From the NCBI GenBank assembly GCA_003550305.1, contig QKYT01000986.1, positions 1 through 34,586 of the forward strand: 34,586 bases of DNA, written 5' to 3'. Below are positions 1-10,121 of this stretch, piece after piece. Position numbers and translations under genes: made by a program. Every line of letters begins with the position of its first letter. The stretch's first letter is position 1. Below the pieces are notes generated by a model. The model ran no database searches. It was not told the DNA's origin and was given only the letters and a program-made list of their open reading frames with translations. This DNA is from Glomus cerebriforme. Its lineage: Eukaryota > Glomeromycota > Glomeromycetes > Glomerales > Glomeraceae.

Positions 1-719
1 CAGAAATGTTTGCTTCGATGGAACTCTTCTTTTATCATATGAAAATAATAGCTATTTACAGCATTATTTGCNTCAGTAATAGCATTATGATCATCAAGTA
101 NACCCAGATGAACNAAGGTTTTTNCANATTGGTCTACAATACACTCAGGATTTTTTATATAGNGAAAGTTCTTAATAATATTTTTTTGTGCTGATACAAT
201 TAATTNTTTTTTTTTGACTTGATTTGCATTTATTTTTGCATCATGTCTCCAGACACACTACTATCATACTGACAAAATAATATTTGGGTATAGCTATTTT
301 TCAGCAATCAATATTTTACATATGGAATTTGGTGATGCATACGCTAATTCTTCATCACTTTTATTGATTTGCAAGGGATTAATGAATAACGAAATGCGGT
401 ATGTAATTGCTAGTAAAGATCTGGAGAATATATAATATTTACAAGTGCTATAAAAAGAAATCCTTTTTTTTCTCACAACTATTCTAATGTCTTATCTTTT
501 AGCTGATTAACAATCAAAAGTGGGTAATATAAATAAATTACATATCGAAGCTCTTGTAATAAATATTGTTAATAAAGCTAACACTCTCTCCTCCCTCAGT
601 AAGAACACTAATTATTCCAAAAGTAGATCCATGCCCAATATGTGAGAAAGATATTTATACATTTGAACTCACCATAATCAAAGAATTTACCTTAGTTTCC
701 TGTAGACTGGAGCTCTAAT
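1..719. other. A/T-rich non-coding stretch with ambiguous bases
   Basis: I see no supported gene here. The first ~210 bases contain several N positions, so reading frames across them are unreliable. The short open frames are A/T-driven and match no family I recognise. Sequence from about 240 to 700 is mixed-composition A/T-rich DNA with no repeat structure I could identify. Confidence 0.5.
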
Positions 720-866
720 CAGTTCAGTTTGGTTCAGTATTTGCCAAAACTAATACTGAACTGAAATTATCAGTATCGGTATTGGTAATTTGGTTCAGTT
801 TTTAACCAAACTGATACCGGTTGGTAAATACTGAAAACTGAACCAATTTACCAATTTTTTTTTGTA
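720..866. repeat. Hairpin-rich repeat built from a GGTTCAGT-type motif
   Basis: The motif TTGGTTCAGT and its complement ACTGAACCAA recur several times in both orientations within about 150 bases, interleaved with CAGTATCGGTATTGG and its near-complement. The segment can therefore fold into alternative stem-loops. It has a different word composition from the plain A/T DNA on either side. It may be a small foldback element or MITE remnant. No flanking target duplication could be defined. Confidence 0.5.
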
Positions 867-1600
867 AAAAACTTGTATTAATTAGACTTCTGAATAAGTT
901 TGGGTTAATTGAATTAAATCAAAGTTGAAAGATCTTTAATTTATTATAGCATGTCTTAATATAACGAAGTTAGCGTCCGAACTGATCAATTCTTCATTAT
1001 AAAAATAATTTTATTGCACAATACCAAATATATGATTATATTTTATATAAATAGATTTATAAAAATTGTGTGATTACTTTTATAAATAAATATGAATTGA
1101 TATTTAAGCATTTTTAATTCAAAATTAGAATTAATGTCAATAAGAAATAATTTATAAAATATAAATTTATATATATTTTAAAAGTTTTTTTTATTTAAAA
1201 AAAATGGATTATTATTTAACATTCTGTACTACAGGACAAATGATATTTATAATTGCAAACTACTGGACATTATTATCTAGTAGTTGGCAAGTTATGGTTG
1301 TATTTTTGGGTATGCCTCGTCATTAAAAAAAGTAAATATACTTAATATAAATCTAAAAAATTAATTCATTTATTTTAATAATTACCCAGCTATTCCTAGA
1401 ATCTAGTTCTGAAGATACGATAATATTTTTTTTCAGTATATGACCACCTTTTCCCTCTTCTTATACCATTATGCTAGTCGCAAAAATACTAAAAGATATT
1501 AATTATATTATTATTAAGTTATATCTATATCCATATTATTATTTATTATTTACTTACATCAGGAAATTTTTTCAGGGGATATATAGTGATATATATCTCT
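867..1600. other. A/T-rich stretch, nothing recognised
   Basis: Very A/T-rich sequence without open frames of note, RNA genes or clear repeats. It probably is ancient decayed intergenic DNA. Confidence 0.4.
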
Positions 1601-1935
1601 TTATCATTATTTATCGTAATAAAAATATCGATAATTAACGTATTAAGATAAATATTAATAATTATCTGTGATATTATAACAATATTTATTTGAATCAAAA
1701 TTAATCATAAGGTTAGTTGACAATGCAGTTATTTATTAAATATTATCACAATGATAATTAATGATGCAGTTATTTATCGTTATTTATTATAATAAAAATA
1801 TCAATAATTAACGTATTCAGATAAATATTGATAAATATCTGTGATGATAATGCAGTTATTTATTGAATATTATCACAATGATAATTGACAATGCAATTAT
1901 TTATTNAATATTATCACAATGATAATTNACNATNC
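1601..1935. repeat. Degenerate tandem/interspersed short repeats
   Basis: Two related blocks alternate. One block is AATAAAAATATCRATAATTA followed by ACGTATTMAGATAAATATT and a short ATCTGTGAT tail (near 1619 and 1790). The other is ATGCAGTTATTTATT followed by AATATTATCACAATGATAAT (near 1722, 1852 and 1890). The third copy of the second block is damaged by N positions at 1906-1935. This looks like a decayed minisatellite or nested duplications. Confidence 0.6.
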
Positions 1936-2588
1936 ANNTNTGTTTTTCTATACTAACAGTTATTAAATACATTATACACTATTATGCATTACCCATATAT
2001 CAATGCCACTTAATATTTTTTCAATATAATAAATAATTATAATAAATAGTTATTATTAAATATATTAAAATTATAATTAAAATTTTATTAAAATTTATTA
2101 AAAAAATCTTTAAAATCGAATCCAGATTATTATATTGGCCAATATTAAATATAATTCTAGCCAAATTTGAAAATAATTCTGGCCAAAACCGTCTGATTAG
2201 TTTTGGAAATTTTTTTTTTTTTTTAAAAAATATCTTACTACTGATATGTTCTCTTTTTGTCATTATGAATGGGCGAAGGAAGCAGCAATGGCTCTTCTCC
2301 TGTAGGTACTAATAACCTCTATCCATCCATAGAGGAGGAGCTTTTTGCAAGATTAATTTAAAAAAAAAATTAATTAAAAAAANAAAAAAAAAATAAAAAA
2401 AAGCTCATTATATACTTTTTTTTGTATCATGTGTATATATCACATAATATGAACTGCAGTTTATTTTAAAAAAAAAACTGCACGCCACGCTTATCAATTA
2501 AGCTGCAGTCACAGTTTATTTTAGTCATTTAAACCTTAAATCAGCAACTTTTAATGCTATTTGAACTTAGTTCTGGAAATTGAGAAAT
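1936..2588. other. A/T-rich stretch preceding the intron-like array
   Basis: There are no credible coding frames. A less A/T-rich island at about 2270-2345 contains a small palindrome (CTCTATCC/ATCCATAGAG). Two CTGCAG-centred segments occur near 2453-2515. The last ~40 bases resemble the exon-like spacers of the array that follows, with a TTCTGGAAAT core. Confidence 0.4.
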
Positions 2589-5030
2589 GGTAAGTTTCTT
2601 TGTGAAACTTATCATTTTTTTGTTTTTTTTAGAAACGCTTATTAACGTTTCTTTTTTTTTCTTGTAGGTTNTNTGAACTCTTCGGTCTGAAATGTAAGAG
2701 AAAACGGTAAGTTTCTTTGCAAAACTTACCATTTTTTTTGTTTTTTTTAGAAACACTTATTAATGTTTCTTTTTTTTTCTTGTAGGTTCTCTGAACTCTT
2801 TAGTCCAGAATGGCAAGGGAAAATGGTAAGTTTCTTCGTGAAACTTATCATTTTTTTTGTTTTTTTTTTAGAAACACTTATTAATGTTTCTTTTTTTTCT
2901 TGTAGATTTTCTGAGCTCTTCAATCCAGAATGCAAGGAAAAACAGTAAGTTTCTTTATGAAACTTATCTTTTTTTTTGTTTTTTTTTAGAAAAGCTTATT
3001 AACGTTTCTTTTTTTTTTCTGTAGGTTCTCCGAACTCTTTAGTTTGATACTAAAATCAGAAAGGTAAGTTTCTCAAATTTTTTTGAGAAACTTACCATGT
3101 TTTTTTTTTGGGTTTCTCTTATTAGAAACGTTTCTAACATTTTTTTTCTCTTTTCTTTTGTAGGTTCTCTTGACTTTCAAATTAGTACATGAAATTGGAA
3201 AATGGTAAGTTTCTTCGTAAAACTTGCTCTTTTTTTTCTTTTTTTTAGAAACATTTTCTAACAGTTTTTTTCTTTTCTTATAGACTCTTCTTCAGTTCGG
3301 GCACTTAGAATTAGAAAATGGTAAGTTTCATAATAAAACTTACCATTCTTTTTTTTTGCTTTTTTTAATAGAAATGTTTTTAACATTTCTTCTTTTTTCT
3401 TCTTGTAGGTTCTTGGATTTCATTTTGGGTTATAGAAGTTTTTTTGCGAAATTCTATCTGATGCATTTACTTAAAGAATCATTAGTAGAAATGGTACTAA
3501 CGTTTCTTTTTTTTATTTTTTTTGTAGAATTGGGTTTTTTTTCGATTTTAGCTTGAAAATCTGGTAAGTTTCGAAGTTTAACTTTGAAACTTTTTTTTTG
3601 GAACGTAAGTTTCATAATGAAACTTCATTTTTTTTATTTTTTTTAAGAAACGTTCTAACCGAACATTCTTCTTTTTTTGTAAGTTTACTCCTAGACTTGG
3701 AAAACTAAAACGTAAGTTTCATAACGTTCATTTCATTATGAAACTTCATTTTTTTTATTTTTTTTTTTAAAAAACATTCTAACTGAATGTTTCTTCTTTT
3801 TTTGTAGATTTAGCTCTGGAAATTCAGGATTGGAAATGTAAGTTTCGTAATGAATTACTTCATTATGAACTTCATTTTTTTTTGTTTTTTTTTAAGAAAC
3901 GTTTTAACCAAACGTTTCTTCTTTTTTTGTAGATTCAGCTCTGGGAATTTGGGATTAGAAACGTTAGTTTCATAATAAATTATTTCGTTACAAATTTTAT
4001 TTTTTCATTTTTCTTTCATTATTAGAAATATTCTAATCAAATGTTTCTTCTTTTTTTTGTAGGTTTGCTTCTGAACTTGGAAAACTGAAATGTAAGTTTC
4101 GTAATGTTCATTTCATTATGAAACTTCATTTTTTTTTATTTTTTTTTTTAAGAAACGTTCTAACTGAATGTTTCTTCTTTTTTTGTAGATTCAGCTCTGA
4201 AAATTCAGGATTGGAAATGTAAGTTTCGTAACAAATTACTTCGTTATGAACTTCATTTTTTTTTGTTTTTTTTTAAGAAACGTTTTAACCAAACATTTCT
4301 TCTTTTTTTGTAGATTCAGCTCTGGGAATTTGGGATTAGAAACGTTAATTTCATAATAAATTACTTTGTTACAAATTTTATTTTTTCATTTTTCTTTCTT
4401 TATTAGAAATATTCTAATCAAATGTTTCTTCTTTTTTTTGTAGGTTTGCTTCTGAACTTGAAAAATTGAAACGTAAGTTTTGTAATGTTCATTTTGTTAT
4501 GAAACTTCATTTTTTTTTGTTTTTTTTTAAGAAACGTCTAACTGAACGTTTCTTCTTTTTTTGTAGATTTAGCTTTGGAAATTTAGAATCAGAAAAGAAA
4601 TGTAAGTTTCATAATGAATTACTTCATTACAAACTTCATTTTTTTATTTTTTTTCTTTATTGGAAACATTCTAACTGAATGTTTCTTCTTTTTTTGTAGG
4701 TTTGCTCCTGGACTTGGGAAACTGAAATGTAGGTTTGTAACATTCATTTTATTATGAAACTTCATTTTTTTTTTGTTTTTTTTTAAGAAATGTCTAACTG
4801 AACATTTCTTCTTTTTTTTGTAGATTCAGCTCCAGGAATTCAGAATCAGAAAAGAAACATAAGTTTCATAACGAATTACTTATTACGAACTTTATTTTTT
4901 CATTTTTCTTTCTTTATTAGAAACATTTTAATTGACTGTTTCTTCTTTTTTATAGTTTGCTTCTGTGAATTAGAATTGGAAATATAAGTTTCGTAACGTT
5001 CATTTTGTTATGAAACTTCATTTTTTTTTA
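2589..5030 (+). repeat. Tandem array of ~20 intron-like units
   Basis: GTAAGTTTC or a close variant recurs at about 2590, 2707, 2826, 2945, 3064, 3205, 3321, 3564, 3605, 3712, 3838, 4092, 4219, 4473 and 4602, with degraded versions at 3963, 4344, 4729, 4860 and 4984. Each is followed by a complementary GAAACTTAC-like arm, a T-tract, an AGAAACG...CGTTTC inverted repeat holding a CTAAC/TTAAC branch-site-like core, a pyrimidine tract and TTGTAG. Between one TAG and the next GTAAGT lie only 29-41 nt. In the left half (2668-3320) these spacers are 37-41 nt with a TTCTCTGAACTCTT core. In the right half (from about 3712) they are about 30 nt with TTAGCTCTGGAAATT or TTTGCTTCTGAACTT cores. Read as introns, every unit has donor, branch site and acceptor on the plus strand. 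The spacers do not form one continuous frame, because some differ in length and introduce stops. I know of no protein family matching them. Confidence 0.8.
3712..4728 (+). repeat. Higher-order trimer repeat within the array
   Basis: In the right half of the array three unit types A, B and C follow one another. Type A has the spacer core TTTGCTTCTGAACTTGG, type B TTCAGCTCTGGAAATTCAG and type C TTCAGCTCTGGGAATTTGG. Donor positions repeat at 3712/4092/4473 for A, 3838/4219/4602 for B and 3963/4344 for C, a spacing of about 380 bases. Even the donor decay in type C (GTTAGT at 3963, GTTAAT at 4344) is shared. This points to recent block duplication rather than independent insertions. Confidence 0.75.
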
Positions 5031-5195
5031 TTTTTATGTTTTTTTCTTATTTTTATTGCTTATCGCTTAATATTTTTTTTATTTTTATTGCTTAACATTT
5101 TTTTTCTTATTTTATCATTACATTTTTTATTTTTATCGCTTAACATTTTTTTCTTATTTTTATCGCTATATTTTTTCATTTAGTTTGTTTAGTTT
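5031..5195. repeat. Low-complexity short tandem repeat
   Basis: A ~35-40 base unit of the form TTTTTCTTATTTTTAT followed by YGCTTAACAT is repeated about four times with variation. It borders the intron-like array on the right and separates it from the broken helicase relic. Confidence 0.6.
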
Positions 5196-5240
5196 AGTTT
5201 TACATTATTTTATATGATATTTTATATAATAAAATAAATA

Positions 5241-6740
5241 ACTCATTGGCACTTCTGCATGAATAACTATATGTATATAAGTATATTACTTAAATTAATT
5301 CCCATTTCAAATGCAGATATTGCAACTATTATTTGTGTATGATTAGATTTCCAATAATTTATTATAGTTTTTCTTTCATCATCATGCAAACTACTATGAA
5401 AATAATCTATTAAAATGCCATTTAAACTTTCCTGTAATTTATTATACAAGTGCTTACAACTGGAATGTGTTGTATAATATATAATAGTTTAACCAAGTAA
5501 ATTTGTGTTTATTATATTTATTATATTAGAAATATATTGATTATGAATCTCTTTTCATTCTTGTACATTAAAAATTATTTCTGATCTATGGTTTGTTGAA
5601 TCACGAATTAAAGTAAGGTTCTTTTTTTCAATAGTCAGATTCCTAAGAATTTTATCGACTTCTGATCAGGTACATGTTGCCATAAGTAACATAATTGGTG
5701 CTAATTTCCATTGTTGTTTTAAGATTCCAAGCTGTGTTTAAGCATTCCTAAAAAAAATTTATAAGTGTTATTTTATAATTATTAAAATTACTAAAATATT
5801 ATTATATTCATCTAAAATCCTGATATGATATAATAATGTGTGCTTCATCAATTACAAAGCAAACTTTCTTTTGCTCATAAAGTTGTGTAATAAACTTGCA
5901 GAATCCTTTGTTGGATACCAATTTTTCAGGTGTAATGAATAATATCTTTATTAATCTGCATGCTATTTTCTCAAAGATTTTTTTCTGAACATGCATTTCT
6001 TGTATTACTATATAGCACTACATAAAATACCCCAGGTTTGAATCAATTTACCTGATTTAAAATATTAAATTAGACCTGAGTATGTATGTTCATCCTGTCA
6101 GTACTAGACAAATTTAATATATGAAAAATTTAAATTTGTTTTAAAATAGTGATTAAATATTCTAATTTTTAGAAAATAAATTAGATTTACATATTACATA
6201 TTTGATATCTTGAAATGGGTATTTTATATGGAGGATATATGCCAAAATGGGGATCTCTTATGCAGTACTATATGGTAAATTGGCATATAATATTGCATAT
6301 GAAATACCTGCTTTTATAAGTTTTCACTATAAAGAAAAAAAGTAAGAATAAAATATGTTTACTAATATAATGAAATAACTAACCTTCTGATCCTTTATAA
6401 GTACTTTAAGTGGACTAAAAATAATCATAAGATATTCAGAACAAATAGCTGATAAAGCATAACACAAAGTTTTCCCTTTACCAGTTTTTATAAATACAAA
6501 TATATCATTATCATTCAAATAAGCAATAATTGCTTCTAATTGTTTATTTCAAAACTTATTAAATCCAAAAATTTTTGTTGCAGCAAGTAATATTAGTATT
6601 TCTAGTTTGGGTTTTCTTGTTGTTGTCCCTTGAGTATATATTTCTTATTAACAATTTGCTCCCATAAACTCGCATCTACAAAAAATGAACAAACACTACA
6701 TAAACCACGTAAACTTTTTTTGCAAAGGTGTAACAAGCAA
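5241..6740 (-). pseudogene. RecQ-type DNA helicase relic (broken)
   Basis: Read on the minus strand, the helicase motifs appear in RecQ order. A Q-motif-like segment IFGFNKF*NKQLEAI lies near 6560, and motif I KTGKGKTLCY near 6480. Motif Ia IFSPLKVLIKDQ follows, then KAGISYAILYA near 6300 and ILFITPEKL near 5950. Motif II is FVIDEAH followed by the RecQ-typical DFR (about 5870-5810). Next come LGILKQQW and APIMLLMAT near 5700, FHSSLHDDERK near 5410, and motif V AFEMGINLSN near 5300. Motif VI is not found. RecQ enzymes unwind DNA 3'-5' using ATP. The gene is dead here: there are in-frame stops at 6549-6551 and 5666-5668, a frameshift at about 5268 before IVIHAEVPMS, and truncation at about 5241. 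It lies directly downstream of, and in the same direction as, the transposase-like relic, so the two may have been one protein or one element. Introns may account for some gaps, including about 6010-6290. Confidence 0.75.
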
Positions 6741-6891
6741 CACACTTTACAATTACATCAAAATCTATCAAAAGCTCACCAAATGATAGCCAAAATTTAT
6801 CTTTACATATCTGTTCAGAAACTTTACTTTTATAAGACACCAATTTCTATAAAAAAAATTATTAATTTGTAAAGCAATTTATATAATTATG

Positions 6892-9553
6892 TTAAAAAAT
6901 TTTCACAATTACCTTGTCAAAATCAAAACCAGTAAGTTCTTTTCTTTCATTTGCATATTGTTCTTTCCTCTCTTCATTTTTTTGTTGAATTGTACTATAA
7001 TTTTTAATAACCTGTCGCAATCTTTCTTGAACAAATTTTAGTATGTTAATTTTATCAGAATATGAAAATTCTGTTTTAATAGCTGTGATACAGATATTCA
7101 AAATTATTATATTTAATCTGTTATTTTGATAAATTACTGCCAATGCATATCGAGCATTATATGAAGTTCAATAATCAATTCTTTTATCCAAGTATTTGAA
7201 AATCTTCCTATTAAATGTCTCATTATGAAAGGTATGAAGTATAATTACAAGTCCTTGGCCAAATAGTACATAAAAAATTGTTGTAATAATATTTTTAAAC
7301 TTGTTTATATCAGTTTGAGTATAATTTTTTAGAGTCAATTCTTGCAAATATAATTCTGGATTATCCTTCATTTAACAAACATCACTCCAACATATATTAT
7401 GATCATCAAGTAAATGCTAAATTAAACCTTTTACTTGTATATGCCATGTTTTCTCTTTAGTTAGTACATCATCTTGATTATTCCTTTTTTGAAGTCTAGC
7501 ATTAAATATACAGGAATTGAAGTATCTCATAATATGTTGTTTAAAAGAATGCCAATGTGAATATTGTTTTTTCACTATCAGTATATTTTTTACTGTTAGT
7601 ATTGTCAGTAAATATGAATTATATAATAGAATTTTAATACTTATTTAAATTTTTTCAAATATTTTTGCTAACATGTTTTAGATCAGCAAATATATAACTT
7701 ACTGCAGGAATACATGCTAAGGTTTTATTAGTCTCAAGATCACTATCAACACAAATATGTATGGTGAAATCAGTTTCTTTCAGTATGGGCATTATATCAT
7801 TTAATAATACAAGCAAGATTGCATGTTCTATTTGTCTTGAAGTTCTATCAAAGTTCCCTTTGTGTACAATTCTTGAAGAATTATTAATTTGTATTAAATG
7901 AGAATTTTCTATTGTATAAAATGCAATTACAGGTTGGTAATTATATCTAAACATAAAATTGATTTAGTTATTTATTTTAATAATATTTATGAAATTACAT
8001 TATTAATTTATACATACTAGGAAGATTTTTCAAATATAAAAACTCACCATTTGCTTGGTGTGCATTGCGAGAATGTGACCATAAACAATCAAATCCTATA
8101 GACAATATTTTTTCTTACCCTGGTAAATAAATACTTTCTAAATTATCAAGAATTTCAAGTAATATTATTCTACTACTTAGTTTTACGTCCTCAATAATAG
8201 GTTTATACATGTGATTTTGATAATTATGATAGGATTATTTGCTACATTGGTTAGTTATTCCAATTGTTGCCTATTCATTCTACCAGTAAGTGTCACTCCT
8301 GTAACTAAATAAGAAAATTTTGCTCCTAAATCTTCATTTGAATATTGCATTGATAACTTGATATTTTACAAAGAAGATACTTAATAATATAAGATATATT
8401 AAATCCTAATACTGTGGTATAAAATGTTTGATTTGATACTATAATATCAAAACAATTAGGATAAGGTAATGAAAGAAAAATGAAAAGATAATGTGAGATA
8501 GACATGAAAATATTTGACCCAAGTTTTTTTTCTTTGATTTCCTTTTCTACCAACTGTTGAATTTCTATATGATTTTATGTAATTATATCAATGTTTGTTT
8601 CATTCATTAAGGTAATTTTTTCTTTTAGTGTCTTGATAGTTCTATTTTGAGAATAAATTGTATTTTTATGTTCTACATTTTTTCATTAAAGCTTGTATTT
8701 TTTTTGGGGATAATATTTTTCCATTAGCTTCAACGTAAATTTCATGAAGAATATTACTTTTGATATTTTCATTATTTTCAAGAATCATTGAATCAAATTT
8801 TTTTTGATCTCATTTTAAACTATGATATAATGTTATTTCCTTTTTCTTTTTGCTCTAATTAGGTTTAAATTTTCAGATTCCTGTTTTTGAAAAATATTTA
8901 CATATTTTTCATGAACAAATTGTTGTAACTTGTTGATTATTTCTGGAATATTAAGTCCAAGAACTGATAAAATAGAATTGTTACAATCAAGACAATATTT
9001 TTTAAACATATTATAAAATGCAACTTAATCAAACCCTTGTGCATTTTTTTCAATATATAATAGGTCAGAGCCAAACTTCTCTTAATAGAAAAGTAATTGA
9101 TAATTATCTTCCAAAATTGACATTTTAAATTGTTTTTTACCTAATGATACAAATCAATAATAATTTTTTAATGGTAATATTCTGCTTTTGATTTAAAGAA
9201 AAATTAAAGCAATTTTACCTGCAGACATGAAAACAACATATTCAGGTAATAATAGTATTAAAAATTTCTTTGCATCTTTATTTCGAAAAAAAAATATCCT
9301 GTATTATAATTTGGATGTGATAAGATCAAATGCTTTTGCTTCATTGTGTAAATTTAAAACGAAGTTCAGAAGAATAATCAATTACTATCCAACTACCATT
9401 TGGATACTGATAAGCTTTTTGATTAATAGGATCTTGTATAACAAGTCTTGTGTACCATTTAAAAGACATTATCATATCCACCGATCTGTGAAATTGGCCT
9501 AAATTAAGATTTTGATAAAAATTTAACTGTAAAATAGGATTTATGTTATACAA
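6892..9553 (-). pseudogene. Transposase-like relic upstream of the RecQ relic
   Basis: Several collinear minus-strand fragments read as one decayed protein. In order they are an N-terminal segment with HRSVDMIMSFKWY and NGSWIVIDYSSEL (9341-9553), a Cys pair KKYCLDCNNSIL near 8970, GFDCLWSHSRNAHQANGEF near 8060, the 7655-7954 segment with NYQPVIAFYT, CVDSDLETNK and DLKHVSKNI, and C-terminal segments ending at 6892. The spacing of GFD, CVDSD and DLKH resembles catalytic Asp blocks of eukaryotic DNA transposases, but I cannot assign a superfamily. In-frame stops occur at 7655-7657, 7417-7419 and 7168-7170, and there are frameshifts between segments. Each of these stops sits where a CGA, CAG or TGG codon would fit the surrounding reading. 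The gene is degraded. Function is inferred from pattern only. Confidence 0.5.
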
Positions 9554-9919
9554 ACCTAAATTAAATATGTGTTACATATTTAAACAGTTCAGAATTATCT
9601 GAAAATAAAAAAAAAAATTTTAATCTATATTTAAAAATAACGATAGTAAGCACTTCTTTACTCAATTACTTTTCAATCACTTTTTCATTAAGTAAACCAA
9701 AAAGTTTGTAGGCATATATAGCAGTTATTTCTTAAACAATAAGTAAAAAAAATACATTAATATTTGTTATTTATAGGAAAAAAAATCTTTTTATTTATTT
9801 TAACTTTAGTTTTCTTTGCTTTTTTTTGTAAAAATATATGTAAAATAAAAGATATAAAAGTTTTGAAAAGTTTTTCTTTTTTTGTTTAATAAACTAATTT
9901 TATACAACTTACTCATTAC
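9554..9919. other. A/T-rich segment upstream of the transposase-like relic
   Basis: No coding potential or repeat was seen. If the relic is a mobile element, this would be its 5' untranslated part, lying between the first recognisable residues and the shared repeat at 9920. Confidence 0.35.
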
Positions 9920-10121
9920 TTTTTATTATTGTTTTATTAGATTTATTCAATTAAAGTCCTTAAAAAGCAAATAAATTTTTTAAATAAGGTAAAGGACTCT
10001 GAATTCTTCTTGAAAATATTTTTTTTTTTGGTAAGAAATGTAATTTTAAAATATTTTTTATGATGGGTTTTATGTAAATTATATAATCATTAATTTTTTG
10101 GCATATATGTATGCTAACTGA
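9920..10121 (-). repeat. Shared repeat, copy A (inverted partner at 34389-34586)
   Basis: Reading 9920 to 10121 on the plus strand gives nearly the same sequence as reading 34586 down to 34389 on the minus strand. Landmarks are TATTGTTTTATTAGATTTAT, TTAAAGTCCTTAAAAAG, TCTTGAAAATATTTTTT, GGTAAGAAATGTAATTTT and AATTATATAATCATTAATTT, with scattered transitions and a short T-run indel. Similarity stops at about 10121, at GTTAGC on the minus strand (GTTAAC in the partner). The copy lies just upstream of the transposase-like relic, so it may be the 5' end of that element. Confidence 0.75.

Noticed and set aside
2541..2948. Open frames with repeated RFSELF or KKTKKMISFTKKL words on both strands
   Set aside because: They come from reading through the intron-like repeat units and homopolymers of the array. 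They appear on both strands only because of the repetition.
2589..5030. CRISPR-like array
   Set aside because: The spacers are similar to each other, the repeats are ~90 bases and T-rich with splice signals, and the surroundings are eukaryotic.
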